The position numbers and the translations under genes are program-made. The notes under the pieces were generated by a model. That model saw only the letters and a list, made by a program, of their open reading frames with translations, searched no databases and had not been told where the DNA came from. This document shows, piece by piece, positions 8,558 to 16,350 of a stretch of 32,610 nt of DNA. Each line of letters begins with the position of its first letter. Positions within the stretch are counted from its first letter, which is position 1. Source of the DNA: Candidatus Zixiibacteriota bacterium (GTDB lineage: Bacteria; Zixibacteria; MSB-5A5; GN15; JAAZOE01); contig DAOUTW010000052.1 of the NCBI GenBank assembly GCA_030668485.1, positions 1-32,610 on the forward strand, written 5' to 3'.

Positions 8558-10705
8558 ATGACTATGGAAATATTAAAGAAAAACAAGCGCAAGCCCCGCC
8601 AATGGTATGCCAGACCTTATGTCTGGGTACTCGTGGCGATGGGTTTGATCCTGATCTGGAGCAGTCAGAGAACATATCATATTTACCAATATGAGCTGCC
8701 GTCGATTGAGGAAGTTTACAATATTGAACCTCCCCTGAAAACCAAAATTTACGCCCACGACGGCACCCTGCTCCAGGAATTCTACAATCAGAATCGGGTC
8801 ATGACCCCCTTTATCGAAATGCCTGAAGATATCGTCAATATGCTTCTGGCGGTCGAGGATCAGCAGTTTTATGATCATTGGGGGATCAATCCCCGGCGGA
8901 TATTCATTGTCGCGGCCAACAATCTGCTTAAAATGCAGATTGAAGGCGGAGCCTCGACGATCACTCAGCAAGTCGCCCGAATGCTGTTTCTCACCCGGAA
9001 GCAGACCTTTGAAAGGAAATTCAGAGAGGCTCTGACGGCTATAAAGCTGGAAAGAACTTATTCCAAAAATGAAATCCTTGAGATGTATCTCAACCTCTAT
9101 TATTTCCACCGAGCCTACGGTATTTCAGCCGCATCTCATGCCTTTTTCACTAAAAAAGTCCCCGAACTAAATATCAACGATTGTGCCATCCTGCTCGGTA
9201 TGCTCCGGGGACCGGTCGTCAATTCTCCCTTCAATAATCCCGACAAATCGCTGAAGGCCCGTAATCGGGTGCTCTATTCCTATTACAAGAACGACGGTAT
9301 CGACAAGGAGACCTTTGACTCACTGCGCGCCGCGCCGCTGGAGATAAATCCACCGCAGGAGAGGATCGGACGAGCGCCGTATTTTACCGAATACATTCGA
9401 CAGTATATCGAAAAGACTTACGGGGTCGATAAACTATACAACGGTGGCCTCAAGGTCTATACCTCCCTCGATTGGGATTTGCAGCAGGTGGCCGAGGCGA
9501 GCGTCACCGATCATCTCGATTCATTGCAAGCTAAAATTGAAGCCCGCCGCAAACCGACCGACCGCAAATATACCCGGATCCTTCCCGATACTCTGGATGA
9601 AAACGGCGACAGTATCAGGGTTTATAAACAGATTCAGGGCGCCGCCCTGGTGATCGACAACAGTAATGGCAATGTTCTGGCTATGGTCGGCGGCCGTGAT
9701 TTTGACAAGACCAAATTTAATAGAGCGGTCCAGGCACCGCGTCAGCCCGGATCGGCATTCAAACCGTTTGTTTATACAGCGGCGATTGATAATGGCTGGA
9801 CGCCCGATTCGATTCTATATGATAATTCCATCGTCCTCGATATCCCCGGCAGCGAGGATTGGCGTCCCCATAATTTCGACGATAAATATCTGGGCCGAAT
9901 GACCATTCGTATGGGGCTTAAAAAATCCCGCAATATGATCGCCATCAAACTGTTGCTTAAAATCAGGCCGGAACTGGCGGTCTTTTACGCCCACCAAATG
10001 GGTATTAAAAGCGATCTGCGGGCCGTACCATCGCTGGCTATCGGCACCAGTGAGGTATTTTTACAGGAACTGGTATCGGCCTATACGGTCTTCCCCAACG
10101 GCGGGATTCGGATTCCTCCTCAGCATATTCTCAAGATTATTGATCGCTATGACAATATCCTTGAGGATAACAGCGCGATTCAGAAAGAAGAGGTTCTTGG
10201 CGCTGAGACGGCTTATATCATGGTCAATATGCTGCAATCGGTTATGGAGCCGGGCGGCACCGGATACGGCGCTCGCTGGCGCGGTTTTACTCGTCCGGCA
10301 GGCGGTAAAACCGGAACCTCCGACGATTTCCGCGATAATTGGTTTATGGGCTTTTCGCCCCAGATCACGACCGGAGTTTGGGTAGGTTTCGATGACAACA
10401 CCTCTATCGGCTACAATATGACCGGTTCGGCCAATGCCCTGCCTATATGGACCAAAATCATGCTGGCGGGTCACCAGAATCTTCCTGTGGAGGATTTCGA
10501 GGCGCCACCGGGAATAATATCAGCCGATATTTGCGTTGAAAGCGGCATGCTGGCGACCAAATATTGCCCGGATGTGATCAAGGAGCTTTTTACCGAGAAC
10601 ACTATCCCGGTCGAAACCTGTGATATCCATTCCGGCGAGGGATCGTACTCTTCTGATGATATGCAGGGTTCTCCCCCCGATACCGCCGACGCGACCCGGT
10701 TTTAG
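8558..10705 (+). CDS. mrcA: Class A penicillin-binding protein (PBP1A family)
   Basis: A bifunctional peptidoglycan synthase of 715 residues. It polymerises lipid II (GT51 glycosyltransferase) and cross-links the stem peptides (DD-transpeptidase) at the outer face of the cytoplasmic membrane. A single N-terminal membrane anchor spans about residues 20-37. The GT51 domain follows, with catalytic Glu 100 in AVEDQQFYDHWGI, GGASTITQQVAR (130-141) and the SKNEILEMYLNLYYF block (169-183). The transpeptidase has the SxxK motif SAFK (Ser 399, Lys 402), SRN (457-459) and KTGT (584-587), so all active-site motifs are intact. ATG 8558 and ATG 8564 are both possible starts. The extreme C-terminus, from about DDMQGSPPDTADA, lies in DNA that is repeated at 22007, so the last residues may have been supplied by an insertion event. 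Confidence 0.96.
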   Translation: MTMEILKKNKRKPRQWYARPYVWVLVAMGLILIWSSQRTYHIYQYELPSIEEVYNIEPPLKTKIYAHDGTLLQEFYNQNRVMTPFIEMPEDIVNMLLAVEDQQFYDHWGINPRRIFIVAANNLLKMQIEGGASTITQQVARMLFLTRKQTFERKFREALTAIKLERTYSKNEILEMYLNLYYFHRAYGISAASHAFFTKKVPELNINDCAILLGMLRGPVVNSPFNNPDKSLKARNRVLYSYYKNDGIDKETFDSLRAAPLEINPPQERIGRAPYFTEYIRQYIEKTYGVDKLYNGGLKVYTSLDWDLQQVAEASVTDHLDSLQAKIEARRKPTDRKYTRILPDTLDENGDSIRVYKQIQGAALVIDNSNGNVLAMVGGRDFDKTKFNRAVQAPRQPGSAFKPFVYTAAIDNGWTPDSILYDNSIVLDIPGSEDWRPHNFDDKYLGRMTIRMGLKKSRNMIAIKLLLKIRPELAVFYAHQMGIKSDLRAVPSLAIGTSEVFLQELVSAYTVFPNGGIRIPPQHILKIIDRYDNILEDNSAIQKEEVLGAETAYIMVNMLQSVMEPGGTGYGARWRGFTRPAGGKTGTSDDFRDNWFMGFSPQITTGVWVGFDDNTSIGYNMTGSANALPIWTKIMLAGHQNLPVEDFEAPPGIISADICVESGMLATKYCPDVIKELFTENTIPVETCDIHSGEGSYSSDDMQGSPPDTADATRF

Positions 10706-10706
10706 T
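10639..10706 (+). repeat. Left copy of a direct repeat covering the PBP gene 3' end
   Basis: The last roughly 68 bases of the PBP gene recur in direct orientation at 22007-22075. The core runs from GATATGC (10658) through the G-run, TTCTCCCCCCGAT and CCGCCGA to GTTTTA. By eye about 40 of 47 core positions match, with one or two single-base gaps. Both copies read the same peptide: DMQGSPPDTADA here, DMRGSPPDSADA at the right. All of the minus-strand genes between the two copies form one block, so the repeats look like island boundaries. A dispersed repeat whose G-run/C-run forms a small hairpin is the alternative. Confidence 0.75.
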
Positions 10707-10728
10707 CTTTCCGCCGATTCGTTCACAG

Positions 10729-10753
10729 TGGTAGATGTGGGGAGCTCAAAATC
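10729..10753 (+). repeat. tRNA-Leu-like fragment downstream of the PBP gene
   Basis: These 25 bases match positions 22208-22232 of the intact tRNA-Leu(CAA) gene (D-loop through anticodon loop) at 20 of 25 positions without gaps. The shared parts include TGGTAGA and CTCAAAATC. No acceptor stem, T-arm or 3' partner can be folded around it, so it is a relic and not a gene. It follows the left PBP-end repeat in the same order and orientation in which the true tRNA follows the right copy. The rest of the 10707-10938 gap shows only a 7-bp inverted repeat (CAAAATC...GATTTTG) around 10747-10770. Confidence 0.6.
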
Positions 10754-10938
10754 AGAATCATGCGATTTTGCAGCCTCGTAAACATCAACATATAATATTG
10801 ACAATTAATCGGTTACCACAATTTATTACTTATTTACTTTAACCTCGAAGGGAATCCTTTCCCCTTCTTGGCCTGTGGCACTAGAATTTACGCCGTATTG
10901 CAACCAGATCGTGACCATCAACGATGGCATATGATAAG

Positions 10939-11148
10939 CTAATTTGCCAAACCAAAAACTCTGTACTTTCCGATCAACGCAATAAAACGTGGATTATCGT
11001 ATAGGGGTTCAAATATCGGATCGGCCATCAGGTATTCCGAGGAACACCAGGCTGGGATCGATAAGGCGTATTCCAACTCATCAATTGCCAGATCATATTC
11101 CCCAACGATAGTATATATAATGGCCATGACCATGACCGCATCCGGTCC
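10939..11148 (-). pseudogene. C-terminal TPR remnant of the Ser/Thr kinase gene, beyond an in-frame TGA
   Basis: This stretch continues the reading frame of the kinase gene directly after its TGA (11149-11151), with no frameshift. It reads GPDAVMVMAIIYTIVGEYD and then about 50 more residues, ending FIALIGKYRVFGLAN before a normal stop. Kinase/TPR proteins of this family normally end with just such a segment (GEYD.AID.LEY.LSIP followed by a DP.F.PL...PRF motif). The remnant is therefore the true C-terminus of the ancestral protein, now cut off by a nonsense codon unless the TGA is read through. An ATG at 11131-11133 could restart translation but has no clear ribosome-binding site. Confidence 0.75.
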
Positions 11149-13587
11149 TCACCAATGGCAGAGATCAACCGGCATTACCTCTTTGGCTGTCTTACCTGCA
11201 TCGATCGCAAGATCATTCATTCCCAACTTAGCGTAAGTGAGGCCAAGCTCTGCATATGCATGAAACTCAGCGCTCCCTTGATCGATTATATTGTTCAAGA
11301 AAATCCTGGAAGAATCAAAATAAATAAGAGCTGAATCACGTTCTCCCATAAGATCGAATAGTTGTGCTATATTCATATATCGGACCTGGGTAGACCTTTC
11401 CTGGGTCATCTCGCGAAGTCTTTCAATTGCCTCTAAAGGATCAATCCTATCAATAATGAAGCGCCATAATCCAAGTGATGTCGAGGAAGCCAACTCGTAG
11501 GTCGATATATTTGTCCATCCGGCATCCTCGGTAAGCTTATTAAAGGGAGTGTCCTTGGTGTCGATACTGCCGTGCTGCAGCAGATTTATCATCACCATGA
11601 AGAAGGCAGCGTCGACGTTACTCGGATCCAGGGCAAGGGCACGGCGTAAGTACTGATCAGCCGATTCGTAATCACGCAACATCGAATTGGCTGTTGCCAG
11701 GTAGAAATATCTCTGCCCTGACAAGGGGTCAATCCTGGCCGCCTCCTCGAATTTTGACAGTGCATCCTGCCATCTTCCCTGACGCATCCTGACAATTCCG
11801 ACAGCCTCGGAGAGTTCGGCATTGCTGGTTATTTCCGACTTGGCCATCGCGAACGACGCCAGGGCTTTATCATAGTCATTCTCAACCATGTTATAGTAAA
11901 TCCCCCGCGCAATGTGCGCTATCGGCAGACTGGGATTAAGGGCGAGGGCTTTTTCAGCAGCTTTCAGAGCTTCCTCTCGATGGTAGGTTGCCTCCACCGT
12001 CGTATAGGTAAAAGTGAACTCAGAATGGTTGATAGATTTTTGCGCCCAGGCTAAAGCAAAATTTGAATCGAGAGCAATAGCTGAGTCTTGCATTCTGATA
12101 GACTTACGAAAATCAGACATGTACCAGTTCTGACCTGCAATCTCAATACCCCGCAGGTAGAAGTTGTAAGCCGCCATATTGGAGGTCGGGGCGTAGTCCG
12201 GAGCATCCTGACCCGGTTTCAGCAAGGTCAGCCCTAGAGCAACTACGATTTTGTTGGCTATCTGCGACTGAACCTCAAATATCTGTACTAACTCTTGATC
12301 ATAATTATCCGCCCATATTAGATAATTGTCACTGGCCTTAGTCAATTTGGGTGTAACTCGGAAACGATCGATTTCCCCGGATTTATCCCATCGAATTGTC
12401 GCCTCAAGAATATAGTCGGCGCCAGTTTCCTGCCCAATTTCCTCAAAACTTTTTTTTGTGTTCTTGTATTTATCTGCACTTCTTGGGGAAATGACCCGCA
12501 GTCCTTCCACAGTCATCAGACGTGAACCAATCTCTTCCCTGATACCGACGGAGAAGTAATCGTCCTCCATCGAACCAAGATTCTCAAACGGCAGCACAAC
12601 CAGCACAGGTGCAGCGGCCTGAGTTGGCTCTTGGGTATCCGTCCGAAGGATTGAGATGAAGTAGCCCCCGACAACGATTATGACTGCGGCGGCTGCCCAC
12701 AGTGCGGCCCGGCTCTTCCTGGGGCCTTTTGATTCAATATTCAAGCGCTTCAAGTCGGCCAGCATTTCGTCGGCGTGCTGGTAGCGCATTGACGGATCCT
12801 TGGACAAGGCTTTATTGATGATTTGCTGCAATTCGCCGGTAACGCCCGATTTGAATCGGGCTATCGGCTCGGGATTCGAATCAGTAATAGCCTTGACAAC
12901 AGCGGCATCGTTATCTCCGGTAAAAGGACGTCGGCCGGTAATCATCTCATAAAATATCACTCCAACTGAGAAGAGATCGGCCCGTTTGTCAACTTTTTTA
13001 CATACAATCTGTTCCGGCGCCATATATCCAACGGTACCCAGGGTAGAGCCGGTTTTGGTCAATTTATCTTCACCCGACACTGTTGCTAACCCAAAATCCA
13101 AAAGGCGCGCCCTGTTTGAATTATCGATGATGATATTGCTCGGCTTAATATCCCGATGAACGATACCAGCATTATGGGCTTCATTTAGCCCTTCGCAGAT
13201 CTGCATAGTTAAATCGATAGACTCGGATAATGAGAGTTTACCTTTCTTAATGACATCACGAAGCGTTTCGCCTTCGATATGTGCCATAGCAATAAAAGGG
13301 CGATTCTGGAACTCCCCGACTTCATACACCGGAACTATATTCGGATGGTCAAGTTTTGCGGCAGCCTGAGCTTCACGGGTGAAACGCGACCGCATATCAT
13401 CATCCGCAGCCAAATGAGCCGGCATGAACTTCAGCGCCACCCGACGTTTGAGCTTTGTATCCTCCGCCAGATAAACCTCACCCATCCCACCGGCTCCGAT
13501 TTTCTCGATTATCCGGTAATGTTGCACCATTTTTCCTTGTGTCAGAACTACTTGGGTGCGGGTGTTATCGTCATTATGATTTGTCAT
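11149..13587 (-). CDS. Membrane Ser/Thr protein kinase with TolB/FlgO-like and TPR domains (C-terminus truncated)
   Basis: An 812-residue Hanks-type kinase. The kinase domain (about 24-285) has the glycine loop GAGGMG (31-36), Lys 53, Glu 72, HRDIKPSN (144-151) and DFG (164-166), so it should be active. A transmembrane helix (about 295-314) leads to an extracytoplasmic region. That region begins with a TolB/FlgO N-terminal-like fold (about 327-455, VLVVLPFENLGSMEDDYFSVGI) and continues into TPRs. The substrate is unknown. The start codon overlaps the stop of the ribbon-helix-helix gene in an ATGA (13584-13587), so the two are coupled. The reading frame stops at TGA 11149-11151 although homologous sequence continues in frame for about 70 more residues, so one to two C-terminal TPR units are lost. 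Kinase and transmembrane parts are intact, so partial function is possible. Confidence 0.9.
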   Translation of the reverse strand: MTNHNDDNTRTQVVLTQGKMVQHYRIIEKIGAGGMGEVYLAEDTKLKRRVALKFMPAHLAADDDMRSRFTREAQAAAKLDHPNIVPVYEVGEFQNRPFIAMAHIEGETLRDVIKKGKLSLSESIDLTMQICEGLNEAHNAGIVHRDIKPSNIIIDNSNRARLLDFGLATVSGEDKLTKTGSTLGTVGYMAPEQIVCKKVDKRADLFSVGVIFYEMITGRRPFTGDNDAAVVKAITDSNPEPIARFKSGVTGELQQIINKALSKDPSMRYQHADEMLADLKRLNIESKGPRKSRAALWAAAAVIIVVGGYFISILRTDTQEPTQAAAPVLVVLPFENLGSMEDDYFSVGIREEIGSRLMTVEGLRVISPRSADKYKNTKKSFEEIGQETGADYILEATIRWDKSGEIDRFRVTPKLTKASDNYLIWADNYDQELVQIFEVQSQIANKIVVALGLTLLKPGQDAPDYAPTSNMAAYNFYLRGIEIAGQNWYMSDFRKSIRMQDSAIALDSNFALAWAQKSINHSEFTFTYTTVEATYHREEALKAAEKALALNPSLPIAHIARGIYYNMVENDYDKALASFAMAKSEITSNAELSEAVGIVRMRQGRWQDALSKFEEAARIDPLSGQRYFYLATANSMLRDYESADQYLRRALALDPSNVDAAFFMVMINLLQHGSIDTKDTPFNKLTEDAGWTNISTYELASSTSLGLWRFIIDRIDPLEAIERLREMTQERSTQVRYMNIAQLFDLMGERDSALIYFDSSRIFLNNIIDQGSAEFHAYAELGLTYAKLGMNDLAIDAGKTAKEVMPVDLCHW

Positions 13588-13763
13588 GATTGCACGTCCC
13601 TGCCCGATGATTTAATAAGCTTTTGATGGATCAAATCTTCAACAAGCTGCTGAATCGTGGCGCTTGCCTGAGCCGCGTAAATCTTGAGCCGCCTGTGTGT
13701 TTCGTCATCCAAACGAACATGAATCATCCGACCCTTGGGGGATTTCCGAGGCTCTTTATTCAT
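13584..13763 (-). CDS. Ribbon-helix-helix DNA-binding protein
   Basis: A 59-residue protein with the CopG/Arc-type pattern. A short strand, RMIHVRLDDETHRRLKIYA, is followed by helices AQASATIQQLVEDLIHQKLI. Such proteins bind operators as dimers through the beta-strand. The ATG at 13763 is preferred over a TTG one codon earlier; a GGAA lies 8 bases upstream. Its stop overlaps the kinase start (ATGA), so it is the first gene of a two-gene unit and may control that unit. It resembles antitoxin-type RHH proteins, but no toxin gene is next to it. The kinase in the toxin position is unusual. Confidence 0.8.
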   Translation of the reverse strand: MNKEPRKSPKGRMIHVRLDDETHRRLKIYAAQASATIQQLVEDLIHQKLIKSSGRDVQS

Positions 13764-13766
13764 CAA

Positions 13767-14078
13767 CTAAATTCCGTTATTTGTTAAGGAAGCTACAAAT
13801 GTAACATAAAAGCATACGGAGCCAAGCTTAAATAGGATTGAATTAGCCCGCATTAAATGTTTCCTATTAATAACTACAAAATAATCAGGGTATTCTATGA
13901 CTGGGGACAGGGGGCAGGAGTCGGCATAACTGGCTGTGATATTGTTACTTGCTGTCAGGTGGCTGTACTTGACACTGGCGGGGTTGACCTCACAATAGAC
14001 AGAATTTTTGAATTATAGTTTAAGCTTGCGCGGAGAAGTGCATTACCTGCCCCGATGCACCAGTCATGGTGAATAAGA
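13767..14078. other. Gap between the kinase/RHH unit and the antiporter gene
   Basis: This 312-base stretch contains no credible gene. It should carry the promoter of the RHH-kinase pair at its left end, but no clear -35/-10 pair was found there. The right half is taken up by a 173-base element with terminal inverted repeats (13896-14068). A phrase around 13979-14001 (GGGGTTGACCTCACAATAGA) resembles IS end sequences, but no transposase coding can be recovered. Confidence 0.5.
13896..14068. repeat. Small element with imperfect terminal inverted repeats (MITE-like)
   Basis: The left end (13896-13919: ATGACTGG, a variable centre, GGGGCAGG) and the reverse complement of the right end (14045-14068) match at about 17 of 24 positions: two 8-base blocks, ATGACTGG and GGGGCAGG, separated by a divergent middle. 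The 173-base unit lies wholly between genes and codes for nothing. This is the architecture of a miniature inverted-repeat element or a decayed insertion sequence. No target-site duplication was established, so the call is tentative. Confidence 0.45.
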
Positions 14079-15782
14079 TCAGGAGTTTTCATCTTCGGAG
14101 TGGTCGCGGATAACCAATGCCCTTTTGGCAATCTGCTGATTGTTTACCTGATGCCTTTTCAGTAGCTGAATAGCAACCTGCACGGCGGCTTCCCGCTCGG
14201 CAGGTATGACCTCATCGGCACCCGCTGCGAGCAGGGGCTCGATATCGAGTAAGTAAAAAGTCCGTACGGTTATGAATAAACGCGGAACGAGCTCTCGAGC
14301 AACCCGCACTGCCCGCTCTGCCGCGCTTGGGTCGTTTATCAGGAGAACAAGTTCTCGCGCATTCTCAATCCCCAACCTGTTGAGCACTCCCTCGCTTGTA
14401 ACATCCCCGAATACCGCTTTCCCTGTTTCTTCAGATGCCTTTCTGACATTCTCAATATTTAGATCCACTATCACATATGGGATATCGTACTCATCGAGAA
14501 CCTGTGCTAACTCCCTTCCGGCAAAACCGTACCCGCTGACAATTACATGGTCACGCATTTTGCAGATGGTATCGGGTGCGTCCTCGGCGGAATCTACCTT
14601 GAGCAGGTTCTTAAAGCGTGTGAACTTGCCAAGGCCGGCTGCAAGCTGAGGACTATATGACATGGCGAAAGGGGTTAGGAACATCGAGAGAATCGCCGCA
14701 GCGATGATACTGTTCTCAAGAGATTTTTCGATCAGCCCGGTTCCCTGTATGGAGAACAATAGAATGAAAGAAAATTCTCCGATCTGCGACAATGCGATAG
14801 CCGCGAATAAACATGCTCTTATCGGCATGCGCAGTACTGATGCGGCAACGAAGACGATCAGAGATTTTCCGAATAGGATTGCCGCCAGAATAGCAGCGAT
14901 TGGGACCAGATTGTCAATAATCATCAATGGTGACAGCAACATTCCAATCGATACAAAAAACAGACTGGCAAAGACCTCCCTGAACGATATCATATCCGCC
15001 AATGCTTGATGTCTATATTCGCTTCCTGAAACCACCAGTCCGGCCAGGAACGCTCCGACCGCAAGAGAGGCGCCGGATTTGGTAACCAGCCATGCCGTTC
15101 CCAGGCAAATCAGAAATACCGAGAGAATGAACAATTGTCTTTGCCTGGTCCTGGCAACGAAGCTTAGAATTCGAGGCACTACAAGCATGGCCAGGAGTAG
15201 GACGGCGACAACTATTCCCACAGACTTCGCCAGCGTGACAAAGAACGCCCCGGTATTCAAGTCCGCTCCGATCAGTAGCGGGATGATCAACATAATCGGC
15301 ACGACGCTGAAGTCCTGGAATACAAGAATTCCCAATATCAGGCGACCGTGGGGCGCGTCAACTTCCCCTCTTTGCTGCAATTCTCGCAAGACAATGGCAG
15401 TACTGGATAAAGCCACAACCAGGCCGATTAATAAGGCCGAGCTACTCGGCAGATCAGTCATTCTGGCTATAACGTAGACAACCGCTGTGGTAAGTCCCAC
15501 TTGAAGAAGACCACCAACCAAAGCGAGTCTCCACAGGCGCTGGAGTTTCTTCAGCGCAAGCTCCACCCCTATCCCAAACAGAAGTAATGCGACCCCGATC
15601 TCGGCCAGCAGTTCGACCTGGTGGACATCATTGATCAACCCAAGACCCTGGGGGCCTACGAGTATCCCTGACAGGATGAATCCAGCTATGGGGGGTAATT
15701 TCAGCTTGTGGAATACGATTACAATAATAACCGCAAAACCGAGTATTACTACGAGATCCTGGAGATAAGCCAATTCATGCAT
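14079..15782 (-). CDS. CPA2-family cation/proton antiporter with TrkA-N domain
   Basis: A 567-residue membrane protein that should exchange K+ or Na+ for protons. The N-terminal 380 residues form about 12-13 transmembrane helices. They carry Kef/Nap signatures: PPIAGFILSGILVGPQGLGLI at the start, then ALLLFGIGVEL, ALSSTAIVLREL and ILVFQDFSVVP. A cytosolic TrkA-N/Rossmann domain (about 405-530) follows, with VIVSGYGFAGRELAQVLDEY as the nucleotide-binding loop. A TrkA-C domain is missing, so the length matches the shorter KefB-like proteins. It is the last gene of the NhaR-kinase-transporter operon, 60 bases after the receiver gene. This position and the NhaR-like regulator favour a Na+ or K+/pH homeostasis role. 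The exact ion cannot be told from the sequence. Confidence 0.92.
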   Translation of the reverse strand: MHELAYLQDLVVILGFAVIIVIVFHKLKLPPIAGFILSGILVGPQGLGLINDVHQVELLAEIGVALLLFGIGVELALKKLQRLWRLALVGGLLQVGLTTAVVYVIARMTDLPSSSALLIGLVVALSSTAIVLRELQQRGEVDAPHGRLILGILVFQDFSVVPIMLIIPLLIGADLNTGAFFVTLAKSVGIVVAVLLLAMLVVPRILSFVARTRQRQLFILSVFLICLGTAWLVTKSGASLAVGAFLAGLVVSGSEYRHQALADMISFREVFASLFFVSIGMLLSPLMIIDNLVPIAAILAAILFGKSLIVFVAASVLRMPIRACLFAAIALSQIGEFSFILLFSIQGTGLIEKSLENSIIAAAILSMFLTPFAMSYSPQLAAGLGKFTRFKNLLKVDSAEDAPDTICKMRDHVIVSGYGFAGRELAQVLDEYDIPYVIVDLNIENVRKASEETGKAVFGDVTSEGVLNRLGIENARELVLLINDPSAAERAVRVARELVPRLFITVRTFYLLDIEPLLAAGADEVIPAEREAAVQVAIQLLKRHQVNNQQIAKRALVIRDHSEDENS

Positions 15783-15842
15783 AATGCTTTATCGTCGTTT
15801 GACGCTTATGGTTGCCTATTCATCCCACCGAATTGCTTGAGA

Positions 15843-16331
15843 TTACTTCTCTTCATCATCCAGCTTCTTGAGTTCCCGCAAGATACCGAGCGCACTGGAG
15901 CCGGTTGCCAGTTTGGCGATCTTGTCCATCCGCGCTTGATCTACCTTGAATTTTTTCTCCATGCGCACTTTATAAGCTTGTTGCAAAGTGTCAAGCAGCT
16001 TCTCCAGTTCGTATGGCTTGGGCAGATATCCGAAAGCGCCAAGCTTGGTGCAGTCGACTGCTGAATCGACAGATCCGTGACCGGTCAAGATTATTACCTC
16101 AATATACTTATGTTCCCGCTTAAGGATCTCAAGCACCTGTTTCCCATCCATGCCTGGCATCTTGAGATCCAACAAGGCAAGATCGAATTTCTCCTCGCGT
16201 GTGATTTCGACAGCCTGCTCACCGCGGGTGGCTGTCCGGACATCGAAACCCCTCATCTCCAAACGCTTGGCAATGGATTCGAGGAACTTCTCTTCATCGT
16301 CCACAATCAACAACCTGATTTTATTAGACAT
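15843..16331 (-). CDS. Stand-alone response-regulator receiver protein
   Basis: A 162-residue CheY-like receiver. The acidic pocket is Asp 11/Asp 12, the phospho-acceptor Asp 55 lies in LLDLKMPG, and Thr 83 (ILTGHGS) and Lys 105 (LPKPYE) complete the active site. After the receiver (ending near 122) there is a 40-residue charged helical tail (MEKKFKVDQARMDKIAKLA) instead of a DNA-binding or enzymatic output domain. The sequence is clearly a paralogue of the receiver fused to the transporter encoded just upstream, sharing LLDLKMPG, LTGHGS and the KP motif. It lies 19 bases after that gene, with a strong AAGGAAGG ribosome-binding site. It may act as a phosphate sink, or as a partner of the histidine kinase at 18980-20674. 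Confidence 0.93.
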   Translation of the reverse strand: MSNKIRLLIVDDEEKFLESIAKRLEMRGFDVRTATRGEQAVEITREEKFDLALLDLKMPGMDGKQVLEILKREHKYIEVIILTGHGSVDSAVDCTKLGAFGYLPKPYELEKLLDTLQQAYKVRMEKKFKVDQARMDKIAKLATGSSALGILRELKKLDDEEK

Positions 16332-16350
16332 GGTCTATTCCTTCCTTTGC

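Noticed and set aside
10845-10872. Hairpin GAAGGG...CCCTTC downstream of the kinase gene as a terminator
   Set aside because: The stem is short and neither strand has a following T-run.
11134-11151. Selenocysteine at the in-frame TGA, with the adjacent hairpin as SECIS
   Set aside because: The hairpin is only 5 bp and begins one base after the TGA, far closer than the bacterial SECIS apical stem. TPR tails of this family have no redox Cys at this position.
11149-11151. TGA reassigned to a sense codon in this organism
   Set aside because: TGA terminates several intact genes in the window (the ATGA/GTGA overlaps at 5448, 13584 and 20880), so it is a real stop here.
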